Below, one piece after another: positions 33,418-43,930 of a stretch of DNA of 64,000 nucleotides. How positions within the stretch are numbered: the first letter of the stretch is position 1; every line of letters begins with the position of its first letter. This DNA is from JAGORM01 sp964406795 (lineage in GTDB: Bacteria; Patescibacteriota; Microgenomatia; Levybacterales; GWA1-39-11): positions 1 to 64,000 of the forward strand of contig CAYOTA010000006.1 in NCBI GenBank assembly GCA_964406795.1. The letters are read 5' to 3'. Position numbers and translations under genes: made by a program. The notes beneath the pieces are model-generated. The model saw nothing but the letters and a program-made list of their open reading frames with translations. It was not told where the DNA came from and did not search any database.

Positions 33418-36400
33418 ATGGAAGTCTCTGAAGTTATTAAAAAATTTAAAGAAGCACTTGAGAAGAAGGTATCCGAAGTTACTGTAAAAAACTACATTTC
33501 AGATATTCATCACTTCCAAGACTGGATTGCCAGTAATTCCACTAGTCCATTATTGATTGATTCTTTAACCAAATCTGTATTTTTGAAATACATAGATGAG
33601 AATACAGGTATTCATTCCTCTGATTTATCCCGAAAAAGCTTTAGGCGTCACATGTCCAGCTTACGTGCATTCAGTGCCTATCTACTAGAAGAGAATTTAA
33701 TTACAGAAAATCCTTTTGAAAAGGCTGAGGCTAGTATTGAAAATGACCCCTGGAAGATATCCGAATTCAAGAACTACCTGTTTGAGAAAAAAGCTAGTCT
33801 TTTAACTATAAAATACTATATCAATGACATACAATCATATTCAAAATGGTGTTCCGAGACCCACCTAGATGAAGCTTTCAAAGAAAAAGGGATTCCAGCA
33901 CTAAATGATGAACTTATTCACGAATATGCGCTGCGCCTACAACTCACAAGACACTTGTCCCCTAAAAGTATTAACAGGAAATTATCCAGTTTGAGACGTT
34001 ATGCAGCATTTCAAAAGGTTATACTTGCTTCTTCTATATCTACGGCACTTTCCATAAATAACCTTCCTCTTAAACCAGAAGACTCACTGGCCATTAGGAA
34101 AATAATAATTCAAGAAACAAATGATTCTCTCTCAAAAATTCCTCCAGTTAGACTTTTTCAGCGTATATGGAAACCTTATGCCAATACCGAAGACAAAATT
34201 GCAGGCGTGATATCTTCCCAAATTATTAAAACCAGACTTCATTCACTCTTAAAAGCTCAAAAAAAGCAACCTATTACCTATATGGATAGTATTCTCAACG
34301 GAGTCAAAACTAAAAATATCTCTAAAGAATTCTATGCTCCGCTTGATATATCTTTGAACTCACTTCCTATCCATAAAAAGATGATTCATCACATTAAGTA
34401 TACTAGACCTAAATGGTATAAAATGTATCACAACTATACATTTGTGCATTATGTGCATTTTGGAGTGTTAGCCATTTTTGCCGTAGGAGCAGCTTCATTT
34501 TTGTATAGCAACACCTTGGGAAGTGCCAAGGCAAACAGTATTGATCTAAGCGCTTTTTCCGCTATACAAAAAACTTTTACCTTCCAGGGAAAATTGTTGG
34601 ATAAAAACGGAAACCCAGTAACTACACCAACCGACGTGCGCCTTCTTTTATATAATGATGCCACAGCATCAGGTAGCTCTCTTTTGTGGGAAGAGGTACA
34701 ACAAAATATTAAGCCTTCCTCTGATGGGAGTATTGATCTTGTTGTGGGCGGTTCAAAAAATATTCCGACAGAGCTCATTAATTCGAATGAACCACTCTAC
34801 CTTGGCATATCTATAGGAGTAAGTGAAGAACTAACACCACGTAAACAACTTGGAAGCTCCTATGCAAATGACTCAGGTAAACTTTTTGGTATGCTTCCCA
34901 TAACAAGATCTAGCAAGCAAACAAATGTAATTTTGGCGCTTGACGGACAGGGAAACCTTAGTTTTAGTGGAAAACTCGATCGCACGTTTAGAGTTACAGG
35001 AGCAGACTTTACTTTATCGGGAGAAACATTAGTTTTGGCCACGAATACTGGTGCTAATGGTAATATTGTGATTGCTCCTTATGGAAACGGGAAAATTGAT
35101 CTTCAAAAAGCGCTTATCAATTCAACAGGAGTAATCAAATCTGAAGGAACATTTGAGATTCAAGCAACCACGAGCGCCTCTCCTGTTCTTTCTCTTAAAC
35201 AGGATAGCGCAGGAGACCTAATCTCTGCATCTACAGTTGGTGCAACAAAATTTGTGGTAAATAACCAGGGCATAATTACAAAAGGTATATGGGCTGGTGA
35301 AGTTATTGGCACAGAATTTGGTGGATTTGGAGCAAATATTAGCGCCACAGGTCCGGGCGAACTGTTATATTCCACAGGAGCAAAATCTTATGGAAACCTT
35401 GCGGCGGGAAAGGCTGGAGAATGCTTAATGTCTCAAGGAAGAAGCGCTCCCATCTGGAGTGCTTGCAACATCCTCTCCACTCTCAATGGCCTTGCTTCTC
35501 TTTCCAATAACACGCTTGATTTTGCTCTTGGAGGAAATTCCACTGGAAGTGCAAAGTTTGGGTTTCTTAACATGACAAGCAGTAATCCAATATTTAAAAT
35601 AAACGGAAGTCTCAGCTTCAGCGCTGAAAATGGAATAGAAAATCATGATAAAGACCTCAAGCTTGGAGGCACTACAACAAAAAATATCATAATAAATAGT
35701 ACTAGTAATATAGGTATCAAAAACTCAAACCCCACTAGAACATTAGACGTAAATGGCAACTGGGGTGGAAATGTAGACTTTTACGTAGATGGAGCCGGCG
35801 ACAATACACTGACCAGAGGAACCAAGGCTCTTATTTATGACCTAGAAAAAAATACGGGTACAACAGACTCCTCTACTACCACTATATATAATATAGTAGG
35901 GCTTCCAAATGATAACGGTACAGTCGGATATGTATATGCAAAAGTTGGGAAAGGTAACACGCCTACTCCAAGAACTCAAACAGTAACAATTCAGATAAAT
36001 GGGGCACAAATTGCAAGCCTTTCAACCAATGACGGTATCCCGAGCAGCGGCCCTGAGAGCGCCATCAAGCACTTCACCGTTTCAAGAAGTAATAATACAT
36101 GGCACCTTATAGGAAACCCTGGTGAATCTGATACTGCTGATCTGGCTGAGTGGACAGAATTTCAAGGTGAAAATCCAATTCCTGGCATGATTGTCAAAAT
36201 TGGAGAAACGGGAAAGATGAATACTTCAGATACGGAATATGACCCTAAACTTGCAGGAGTTATCTCCACTAAACCGAATATTATAATTGGAAAAAAGACA
36301 CCCAACTCTGTACGACTTGCGCTCTCGGGTAGAATTCCAGTCATCGTAAGCTCGCTGAATGGAGATATTTTGTCCGGTGATACAATTACCTCATCTTTAC

Positions 36401-38160
36401 TTCCCGGTGTAGGAATGAAACTCTCAAAAAATGGGGCAACCGTTGGAAAGGCATTAGAAAACTTTAGACCTCAAGAATCATGCAAAGAAACCGAATCTCT
36501 CCAAAGTATTGTTTGGCCATATGATGATGGTAAAAATACAACTAATCCTTGCTTTAAAATACGGGTCACAAGTCTAGATTACGCAATGCAAACCACACTA
36601 CTCTCAAAATATGGATATTCTACATCAGATTACATATATATAGGTAAGGTAATGATGTTAGTAAATCTTTCCTGGTCAGAATCCCAGGATCTACTTGCAT
36701 CTTTAAATGCAGTTACAATTGAACCTAATACCCCTGTTTCTGCAATGGATGGAGACTTAACACTCACCATGCAGCAGCTGCAAGATATACGCCCCACACT
36801 TAAAATAGGAGGGAAACTTGTTCAAAAACTTGGAGCATTTTCAGATATTGTTGTGGGAAAACTTGAAGCTGGAAGCATAGTAGCTTCAAATATTGGAACC
36901 AATAATTTTTGGGCGAGTGCAGCCGTCATAGGTAATCTTACGGCAAGCACGCTTAAAATAACAGATTCATTATTTATTAACGGAATGAATATTAAAGACT
37001 ATATTGCCTATGAGATGAAAGATCAAAAAGAACTTTCCTCCCCCTTGGCCTCCATTGATACTATTAAAACAAACACAATTAAGCCTCAGAATGGGAAAAA
37101 AATTGTGGTTGAGCTCCCATCCGCTACGGATTCGGCATTAGTCATTAAAAACACAGACGAAAATAAAGAAGTAATTAGTCTTAACTCTGACGGAAGTATT
37201 ACTGCCGAAAGTGCATCAGTTGCTGGAGCTCTTGCTTCTGACACGCTTAACACAAATAACGCAACAGTCTCAGGCACACTTCGTGCAGATAAGCTCATTG
37301 CAAATGACATTTCCGGGCTAGATGACAGACTTACAACTATTGCAACCAATCTTATTAAGCAATCAAAGCCGGCTGAAAATACCCTCTCCCAGTCTTTTGA
37401 TAGTTCTATTTCTCAAGCATCTGTTTCTGCAAATTTTGGAACATTTTATGAAGGACTTTTGTCTCTTGGCGCTTCTACTTTTGGAGATATATCAGCAATG
37501 AACTCATTAAGTGTCGGAACATCTTTAACAATCAGCCCTAATTCCATAAATACACTGGGTGTGGATCTTGAAATCCAACCTTTACGCCAAGGTCAAATCT
37601 CCTTTATGGCAGGGGCCGTTAAAATAAATATTGATGGAACACTTGCCGTATATGAGAATGCCTTATTCCAAAAAAACCTAACGGTTCGCGGAAATTTATC
37701 AGCACAAATTATCTCCCCATTGCCAAATTCCGACCTGTCAATTAACCTTTCTAATTCTGCAACAAACAGTGGGAGATTTACTGTCACAAACGATTCTCAG
37801 ACAGCAGTGCTTGCAGTGAGTTCTGAGGGAAGCCTACAAGCTTCAGGATCAGGAACATTTTCAAAGATTAAGTTTAATGTTGTTGGCCAAGCAATTGCGT
37901 CCGGTCAGTACCAAGCAACAGCAACAGGATCTGCCGGGACCGCCATTCTTAAAAAGAGCACAAATGAATTAACTGTCCTAAACCCTCAAGTCACAAGTGA
38001 TTCACTTATTTACATAACACCTGCCCAAGAAACACAAAACCTCGTGCTGTATTTAATGCGTCAGCGTGCTCATGAAGGAACAACTCTAGGATCTTTTACT
38101 GTTGGCATTTCCGGAATTGCAAATCAAGACATCTTATTTAACTGGCTCATTGTTAATTAA
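33418..38160 (+). CDS. Giant surface protein with cytoplasmic integrase-type DNA-binding domains
   Basis: 1580 residues. Seen: residues about 1-105 and 112-200 are two tandem SAM-like core-binding domains of tyrosine recombinases (TVKNYISDIHHFQDWI, SLRAFSAYLLEENLITENPF; TIKYYINDIQSYSKWC, SPKSINRKLSSLRRYAAF). No catalytic domain with the Arg-His-Arg-Tyr set follows. A basic segment leads to one membrane helix (about 343-363). The rest is a long Ser/Thr/Asn/Gly-rich extracellular part with LDFALGGNSTGSAKFGF, shared with giant protein 1. A Peptidase_G2-like domain (about 905-1016; LSGRIPVIVSSLNGDILSGD) is homologous to the ectodomain of the ATPase c-like subunit. Topology is inferred from charge. 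May tether DNA to the envelope or signal from the surface. Confidence 0.82.
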   Translation: MEVSEVIKKFKEALEKKVSEVTVKNYISDIHHFQDWIASNSTSPLLIDSLTKSVFLKYIDENTGIHSSDLSRKSFRRHMSSLRAFSAYLLEENLITENPFEKAEASIENDPWKISEFKNYLFEKKASLLTIKYYINDIQSYSKWCSETHLDEAFKEKGIPALNDELIHEYALRLQLTRHLSPKSINRKLSSLRRYAAFQKVILASSISTALSINNLPLKPEDSLAIRKIIIQETNDSLSKIPPVRLFQRIWKPYANTEDKIAGVISSQIIKTRLHSLLKAQKKQPITYMDSILNGVKTKNISKEFYAPLDISLNSLPIHKKMIHHIKYTRPKWYKMYHNYTFVHYVHFGVLAIFAVGAASFLYSNTLGSAKANSIDLSAFSAIQKTFTFQGKLLDKNGNPVTTPTDVRLLLYNDATASGSSLLWEEVQQNIKPSSDGSIDLVVGGSKNIPTELINSNEPLYLGISIGVSEELTPRKQLGSSYANDSGKLFGMLPITRSSKQTNVILALDGQGNLSFSGKLDRTFRVTGADFTLSGETLVLATNTGANGNIVIAPYGNGKIDLQKALINSTGVIKSEGTFEIQATTSASPVLSLKQDSAGDLISASTVGATKFVVNNQGIITKGIWAGEVIGTEFGGFGANISATGPGELLYSTGAKSYGNLAAGKAGECLMSQGRSAPIWSACNILSTLNGLASLSNNTLDFALGGNSTGSAKFGFLNMTSSNPIFKINGSLSFSAENGIENHDKDLKLGGTTTKNIIINSTSNIGIKNSNPTRTLDVNGNWGGNVDFYVDGAGDNTLTRGTKALIYDLEKNTGTTDSSTTTIYNIVGLPNDNGTVGYVYAKVGKGNTPTPRTQTVTIQINGAQIASLSTNDGIPSSGPESAIKHFTVSRSNNTWHLIGNPGESDTADLAEWTEFQGENPIPGMIVKIGETGKMNTSDTEYDPKLAGVISTKPNIIIGKKTPNSVRLALSGRIPVIVSSLNGDILSGDTITSSLLPGVGMKLSKNGATVGKALENFRPQESCKETESLQSIVWPYDDGKNTTNPCFKIRVTSLDYAMQTTLLSKYGYSTSDYIYIGKVMMLVNLSWSESQDLLASLNAVTIEPNTPVSAMDGDLTLTMQQLQDIRPTLKIGGKLVQKLGAFSDIVVGKLEAGSIVASNIGTNNFWASAAVIGNLTASTLKITDSLFINGMNIKDYIAYEMKDQKELSSPLASIDTIKTNTIKPQNGKKIVVELPSATDSALVIKNTDENKEVISLNSDGSITAESASVAGALASDTLNTNNATVSGTLRADKLIANDISGLDDRLTTIATNLIKQSKPAENTLSQSFDSSISQASVSANFGTFYEGLLSLGASTFGDISAMNSLSVGTSLTISPNSINTLGVDLEIQPLRQGQISFMAGAVKINIDGTLAVYENALFQKNLTVRGNLSAQIISPLPNSDLSINLSNSATNSGRFTVTNDSQTAVLAVSSEGSLQASGSGTFSKIKFNVVGQAIASGQYQATATGSAGTAILKKSTNELTVLNPQVTSDSLIYITPAQETQNLVLYLMRQRAHEGTTLGSFTVGISGIANQDILFNWLIVN

Positions 38161-38425
38161 TGTAACTAATTAAGGATAAGCCTTGCTTCTTGAAAATTAA
38201 TAGCATAAGTAAAGCTCACAATTCCTATGAATTCTTGAGGCTAAAAAGGGGGGGAGTATAATATGAAGTATAAGAAAGGTAAGAAAAAAGAATTTTAGCA
38301 CCGTAAAGCAAAGCTAAGGGGCGCAAAAAGTACTAAAAACACTTTTTATACTTGACATTTAGGATCACCGCACAAGCGAGAACCACAATGGAAAGTATGA
38401 AAATGACCAAAAGTCATTTTTATGC
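38161..38425. other. Spacer with repeated promoter-like units
   Basis: Contains AAAGCAAAGCTAAGGGGCG and a unit TTTTTATACTTGACATT (near 38343), repeated as TTTTTATGCTTGACATT just downstream. No gene seen. Confidence 0.4.
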
Positions 38426-38454
38426 TTGACATTATATTCTCAATTGCATACATT
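38426..38454 (+). promoter_or_regulatory. Promoter P1 of the O-antigen-ligase-like gene
   Basis: TTGACA, 17-base spacer, TACATT, about 70 bases upstream of the ATG at 38523. Confidence 0.5.
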
Positions 38455-38476
38455 GGTTACACGCCAATTTAAAATC

Positions 38477-38505
38477 TTGACAAAGACTTAAATCGCTGTT
38501 AAATT
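38477..38505 (+). promoter_or_regulatory. Promoter P2 of the O-antigen-ligase-like gene
   Basis: TTGACA, 17-base spacer, TAAATT, ending 17 bases before the ATG, which gives a very short leader. Confidence 0.55.
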
Positions 38506-38522
38506 TTAATATACTTAAAAAT

Positions 38523-40655
38523 ATGAAACAAACAACTATCTCAGAATTTATTCAAAAAGCAATAGTTGCAGTTCTTTGCATAACTCTTTTCTTGTTCCCT
38601 CTTCTCTTTTTAACAAATACGACTGATCCGTTCTTTATTCCAAAGCAAGTACTTTTGGTCATGTCGTCATCTTTGCTGTCTATTCTATGGGCAGCATCGT
38701 GCATGGTTGAGCGAAAAATTAAAATAAGAACCAGCCCATTTAATCTTCCAGTTGCGGTCTTTACTATAGTTGTACTACTCTCTTCACTCTTTTCAAGAAA
38801 TATGTATGACTCACTTGCGGCATCTATCCCGTTAGTCGCAGCAGCCGTTATATACTTTGTGTTCATTAACTCAGTAGTTGAAAAAAAGAGCTTTGTGGCC
38901 ACCATTACGGCACTTATTGCAGGAGGAGCTATTTCATCACTCATTTCTATTGCATACTACTTTAAAATCTATTTTCTCCCTATTCCAGCAATTCAGAGTC
39001 AATATTTCTCTACATTTGGATCACCGCTTCAACATATTGTATATGTAGTAGCATTACTCTTAATGTGTGTATTTGCACTACTTCAAGAGTTCAAAGGACG
39101 CCGCTTTGAATCAAACTACAACACAATGTTCTTTGGAGCATCTGGAGTTATTCTACTTGCAAGCACAGTACTTATTATATTCCAAATTGTAACTGTTCCA
39201 CAAAAACCGGTCTTACTTCCTTACCAATATGGATTCCAAATCGCAACTGCTGCAATAAGCCAAGACGGGGGAACACAATCAATTCTAGGACTTCCTATTA
39301 TGCGCATGCTCATCTCTCTTCCATTTGGATCAGGGTATGGAACTTTCCTAAGTGACTTTACCAGGTTTAAGCTTGCTGACATCAATGGTGACCCAACGCT
39401 CTGGATCTCATCATTCACCTATTCTTCATCTTTTGTTCTTGAGCTGCTTACAACAACCGGTATATTAGGACTGCTTGCCTACTTCTTTATGATTGCAAAG
39501 GTATTAAAAACAAGAAGACGCGAAACAATGCCAGTGTTTTTTGCACTCGTTGCATTATTCCTTATCTCATTCTTCCTTCCGTTTACTATTACAGTCGTGT
39601 TCTTAATGTTTGTACTACTTGCTGTATACACATCAACTCTGTTCTTTGCCCGTGACAAACGTGTTGAAGAAGTAAGTGTGTCTCTAGTTGCATTCAAACA
39701 AGGGCTCCTTGCAGTAGACGAAGTAACAGGTCACGAAAGGCGAAAGACAAACAGTATTGCGCTTCCAGTTATTGTATTTATTCTAATACTTCTTACAGGT
39801 GGCTACATCTCATATCTTTCAGCAAGGCTCGTTATGGCTGACACAAAAATGGCGGCATCTCTAGCCCAGTCTAATCAAAATAATGGACAAAAAGTATATG
39901 ATCTACAACGCCAGGCATTAATTGATTTTCCTTACAGATCTGATTACTACAGAATCTTTTCTCAGATCAACCTAGCACTTGCCAACTCTATTGCTACAGG
40001 CATTCCTGAAGGAACAAGTCCTTCCAACAGTGTTCAGCAAACCATCTCACAACTCTTACAACAATCAGTTGCAAACGCAAGAACAGCTGTAGCGCTTGCC
40101 CCTATGACATCTCTTAATTGGCAAAATTTGTCACAAGTTTACAGAAGCTTGATTGGAGTTGGACAAGGTGCTGATCAATTCTCAGTAGCCACCTTAAACC
40201 AAGCAATTGCACTTGATCCTAACAACCCTGTTTTAAGAGTGGAACTTGGTGGAATCTACTATCAACTGGAGCAATATGACGCAGCACAAAACCAATTCCA
40301 AATTGCTGTTAACTTAAAGCCTGACTTTGCAAACGCATACTATAATTTAGGGAAAGCGTTAGAGTCAAAGAAAGACTTACAGGGCGCAGTAGTTGCCTAC
40401 CAGGCTGCCGCAAGTCTCCTTCCTGCAGACTCTGAAGATAAAAAGAGATTGGAAGCTGACATGGAAGTAATCTTGCAACAAATTGGAACTGAAGTAACAC
40501 CTGGTGCGCAACCCGTACCTGAAGGAGACACCCAAAACCAGCCAGGACTTACCACACCCGCAACACCTGCTCCAACAAGCACACAACAGATTAGAATCTC
40601 ACCTGCTCCAACAGGCGTGATCGCCTCCCCTACACCAACCCCAGGAAACGAGTAA
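38523..40655 (+). CDS. O-antigen-ligase-like membrane protein with TPR domain
   Basis: 710 residues. About 12 membrane helices over residues 10-440 with a large extracytoplasmic loop, resembling the Wzy/WaaL (O-antigen ligase) fold. They are followed by TPR units (ATLNQAIALDPNNPVLRVEL, GGIYYQLEQYDAAQNQFQIA, KPDFANAYYNLGKALESK) and a Pro/Thr-rich tail. Proteins of this plan polymerise or ligate surface glycans, or attach sugars to surface proteins. Acts at the cytoplasmic membrane with the TPRs probably outside. Substrate unknown. Confidence 0.8.
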   Translation: MKQTTISEFIQKAIVAVLCITLFLFPLLFLTNTTDPFFIPKQVLLVMSSSLLSILWAASCMVERKIKIRTSPFNLPVAVFTIVVLLSSLFSRNMYDSLAASIPLVAAAVIYFVFINSVVEKKSFVATITALIAGGAISSLISIAYYFKIYFLPIPAIQSQYFSTFGSPLQHIVYVVALLLMCVFALLQEFKGRRFESNYNTMFFGASGVILLASTVLIIFQIVTVPQKPVLLPYQYGFQIATAAISQDGGTQSILGLPIMRMLISLPFGSGYGTFLSDFTRFKLADINGDPTLWISSFTYSSSFVLELLTTTGILGLLAYFFMIAKVLKTRRRETMPVFFALVALFLISFFLPFTITVVFLMFVLLAVYTSTLFFARDKRVEEVSVSLVAFKQGLLAVDEVTGHERRKTNSIALPVIVFILILLTGGYISYLSARLVMADTKMAASLAQSNQNNGQKVYDLQRQALIDFPYRSDYYRIFSQINLALANSIATGIPEGTSPSNSVQQTISQLLQQSVANARTAVALAPMTSLNWQNLSQVYRSLIGVGQGADQFSVATLNQAIALDPNNPVLRVELGGIYYQLEQYDAAQNQFQIAVNLKPDFANAYYNLGKALESKKDLQGAVVAYQAAASLLPADSEDKKRLEADMEVILQQIGTEVTPGAQPVPEGDTQNQPGLTTPATPAPTSTQQIRISPAPTGVIASPTPTPGNE

Positions 40656-41151
40656 TACTAGATTGTTCTTTCTGCCGCGAAAGAACCAAAGCTCTTGTCA
40701 CGATACAACTTCATCCATTGCAGAATATTTTAGTTAGCCGGGGGTATTCAGAGCCACCTCACGCGACAAGCGCGGCCTCCCCCAGGCAACTCAAATATTC
40801 CTTCAAGGAATCAGTTATAAGTGACAATAGAATACTATCTTAATCGTCACTTCAGCTCGTGAAAGCACGGAGGAGTGAGTGAATGAGCGACAGTATAAAG
40901 CTGTAAAAAGGTAAAGGTATTCTCCGGCCTTTTTAGCGAATGAACGAACTCAGTACTGCGTGAACGAGATGGTGACGAGAGCTTTTCGTTCTTTTCTCGG
41001 CAGAAAAGAATAAACAAGTAATTAAATGAAGCTTTACATTAATAAGAGGCTTTGCTTCTTTCCCCGGTCGGAAAGAAGTCAAGAAAGAACTTTGTTAAAC
41101 TTAATAGCTAAACAATTCAAAACTTGTCGGTACAAGAGAAGATTAAGAATA
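40656..41151. other. Intergenic region with dispersed repeats
   Basis: No gene. Holds a TTCTTTCTGCCGCGAAAGAA-type palindrome (near 40669), the diverged copy of the 13744-13855 repeat at about 40911-41010 (AAAGGTATTCTCCGGCC, GGTGACGAGAG, TTCTTTTCTCGGCAGAAAAG) and a third hairpin of the same style near 41050-41075. Confidence 0.55.
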
Positions 41152-42291
41152 CTACCTGAGGAATGAGAGTGGATTCACATTTCCCCCACCAGAGCGAACT
41201 TCAAAGTGAAGATGAGGACCTGTTGTGCGACCCGTCACTCCTATCCATCCCACAACAGTTCTTCCAGCCACCACACGATCTCCATTTGAAACATTCACAC
41301 TACTCATGTGAGCATACAGTGTAGAATACCCATTATCCCCTGCAATTATTACATGGGTCCCATATCCAAAATTCCATCCGCTTGCATATGCTGCTGCAAC
41401 AGTTCCTGACTGAGCTGCTAAAATCGGCGTTCCTAATGGTGCACCCAAATCAAGCGCAGTGTGATACCATGTAAACCCCTGATTAAGCGAACCCCTAATT
41501 GGCCATGCAAATCCGGTATCAGTAACTGAAGCATTTCCTGTGGTTGCGATATATGTTTGGCGTGTATATTGAGGCTTCACCTGCTCTTCTGGCTTTACCC
41601 CATCTGGAACTATAACTATTTGCCCTGTTATAAGTGAGAATGTCTGTGGATTTGCAAAGTCGTTAAACGGAAAATCAACAATTCCCTGCGCGTTTATGTT
41701 ATATTTTTTAGCGATTGTATAAATGGTATCTCCCGCTGCGACTTTGTGAGCTACTCCCGTAACCGGAAGAATATCCAAATCATCCCCAATAGTAATTGAG
41801 TCAGAGGTAAGATTATTCGCCCATTTAATCGTGTCTTTTGACACTCCAAACTTTTCAGCTATTGAGGAAACAGTGTCTCCTTTTTGAACAGTATATGAGA
41901 TGACTTCATCTCGGATTTTAACCGTGTTTTGAGTTCTAAATACGTTATCTTGTGATAATTCCAGGGCTTCCTGAGGCGCTTGTGCAAACGCTAACTGATC
42001 CTGTTTTTTTCCAAAAAGTTGAGTCTCTGAAATAAAAGGCGAGATTAACACACCAATGGTTAAGATAACCATAATGCTTACGTGTAAAAAGAATCTGTTT
42101 TTTCGTCCGCGCTTAATTAATACTCCCTTCACCACTGCATTTTTCCCATTTTCAAATCCATGGGAAAAAAATATAAACTTATCCGTAAGATAAATTTTGA
42201 AAAAAGCTAAAAATGCCTTCCATTCAAGCATAAAAAACGAAGCTGTTTTTTTGAGTTGTTTGCCATTAAAAAGGCTCAGAAACTTTTTCAT
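41152..42291 (-). CDS. LysM/M23 peptidoglycan endopeptidase
   Basis: 379 residues from the ATG at 42291; a TTG start at 42339 would add 16 residues. One membrane helix (VSIMVILTIGVLISPF), two LysM domains (ISYTVQKGDTVSSIAEKFG; HKVAAGDTIYTIAKKYN) that bind glycan strands, and a C-terminal M23 domain with the zinc and catalytic motifs HTALDLGAP, YAHMS and HLHFEV. Cuts peptide cross-links in the wall. An EnvC/NlpD-type role in growth or division is possible. All M23 ligands appear to be present. Confidence 0.92.
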   Translation of the reverse strand: MKKFLSLFNGKQLKKTASFFMLEWKAFLAFFKIYLTDKFIFFSHGFENGKNAVVKGVLIKRGRKNRFFLHVSIMVILTIGVLISPFISETQLFGKKQDQLAFAQAPQEALELSQDNVFRTQNTVKIRDEVISYTVQKGDTVSSIAEKFGVSKDTIKWANNLTSDSITIGDDLDILPVTGVAHKVAAGDTIYTIAKKYNINAQGIVDFPFNDFANPQTFSLITGQIVIVPDGVKPEEQVKPQYTRQTYIATTGNASVTDTGFAWPIRGSLNQGFTWYHTALDLGAPLGTPILAAQSGTVAAAYASGWNFGYGTHVIIAGDNGYSTLYAHMSSVNVSNGDRVVAGRTVVGWIGVTGRTTGPHLHFEVRSGGGNVNPLSFLR

Positions 42292-42480
42292 AACGTTGCG
42301 GGAATACTCTACTTTAACAAAAATTTGGGGGGAAATCAAACTTAGTCTTTACCTAGATTTTGTAAAAACTCATCATTATTCGTAATGAGCGAAGCGAATG
42401 AAGAAAATGAGGATTCCAAGATTCTGAAGGAATTCATCATTATTCCTAACGAGTCTGCGAGTGGAGAAATCGACGAGGCA

Positions 42481-43930
42481 CTAATCTTTTCCTAAATTTT
42501 GTAAAAACTCGTCGTTATCGTCTGTTTTAGTTAACCTCTCAAGCAGGATATCTGTACGCTCCTCCGGTCCTAACACGTCTATCATGCGTCTCATCATAAC
42601 GACCTTCTTAAGCTTTTCTTCAGGCATAAGCAGCTCTTCCTGTCTTGTTCCTGACTTCTCTACGTTTATGGCTGGGTATACACGGCGCTCGGCAAGCCTT
42701 CTATCAAGATGCAACTCCATGTTTCCTGTACCTTTGAATTCTTCGAATACAAGATCGTCAAGCCTGGATCCTGTGTCTACTAAGGCTGTACCTATTATAG
42801 TAAGAGATCCTCCATCTTCACAGTTTCTAGCTGCACCAAAGAAGCGCTTTGTTGGGTACAGAGCTGCTGGATCATATCCTCCTGAAAGAGTTCTTCCGGA
42901 TGGCTCAATTGATAGATTGTAGGCACGAGCTAGCCTCGTAATAGAGTCCAAAAGAATAACAACGTCACGGCCATTTTCCACTAGTCTTTTAGCCCTGTCC
43001 AAGGCTATTTCGGCAACTCGAGTCTGAATTTCAGGGGATTCGTCAAAGTTTGAGGCTACAACGTCACCTTTTACTGAACGTGCGATATCAGTTACCTCTT
43101 CAGGGCGCTCTCCTATCAAAACAGCCATTAAGTGCACTTCTGGGAAATTAGCTATGATTCCTGAGGCTATGTCCTTTAAAACGGTCGTTTTACCGGCCTT
43201 TGGAGGTGAAACTATCATTCCACGCTGTCCAAACCCAATAGGGGCTACAAGGTCAATAAGGCGTGTTGAAAGAGGCAATTTCTTGGTAGCCAGCTTAATC
43301 TGGGTATTTGGATAAATAGGCGTCAAATCTTCAAAATAAGGGCGTTTTGTGGACTTATCAGCGTCAACTCCGTTAACTTTACTTATCTTCAAAAGACCAT
43401 AATAGCGCTCATTATCCTTTGGAGGGCGTCCTAGACCCTCTACGAGGTCGCCGGGGCGCAACCAGAAACGCCTAATTTGAGATGCTGAGATATAGATATC
43501 ACGGTCAGAAGGTCTGAATTTGGGGCGTAGAAAGCCATGTCCTTCGTGTTGAATGTCCAGAATTCCAGCCACAGCTTCTGATCCTGGCTCCTGATACTCA
43601 GGCTCAGCATAGGCTTGACGACTATCCGAAGGAAGGCTCTGCCTATCCGAAGGAAGGCTCTGCCTATCCGAAGGAAGGCTCTGCCTATCCGAAGGAANNN
43701 NNNNNNNNNNNNNNNNNNNNNNNNNNNNNNNNNNNNNNNNNNNNNNNNNNNNNNNNNNNNNNNNNNNNNNNNNNNNNNNNNNNNNNNNNNNNNNNNNGGC
43801 TCTGCCTATCCGAATTAGCACCACCTAATGGTTGCTTGTCTTCTATAATAGGGGCCTCAGTTGCAGATACAACTGGAGCGTCCTGTGCCTCTTTATCAGG
43901 CTGATTGGTAGTTTTTTTACTTACTGGCAT
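42481..43930 (-). CDS. rho: Transcription termination factor Rho (assembly gap in N-terminal repeat)
   Basis: The C-terminal 420 residues are a complete Rho: cold-shock RNA-binding domain (GFLRPKFRPSDRDIYIS), P-loop PPKAGKTTVL, Walker B VVILLDSITRLARAYN, Q/R-loop region RTLSGGYDPAALYPTKRF. The start is probably the ATG at 43930 (MPVSKKTTNQPDKEAQ). Between lies a tandem 21-base repeat encoding SDRQSLP units, broken by 100 N (43698-43797). The frame does not match across the gap, as expected if the true length is unknown. A hexameric helicase that ends transcription. Confidence 0.93.
43618..43815 (-). repeat. Tandem 21-bp repeat (7-aa unit) with assembly gap
   Basis: Units of the form CTATCCGAAGGAAGGCTCTG follow each other at 21-base spacing on both sides of a 100-N gap. 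They encode SDRQSLP in the linker before the Rho RNA-binding domain. Copy number cannot be read. Confidence 0.85.

Noticed and set aside
33418..34020. Active tyrosine recombinase
   Set aside because: Only core-binding domains are present. No catalytic domain or Arg-His-Arg-Tyr set follows; the protein goes into a membrane helix and surface repeats.
43618..43815. CRISPR array
   Set aside because: The units are directly adjacent without spacers, in frame within rho, and encode a seven-residue repeat.
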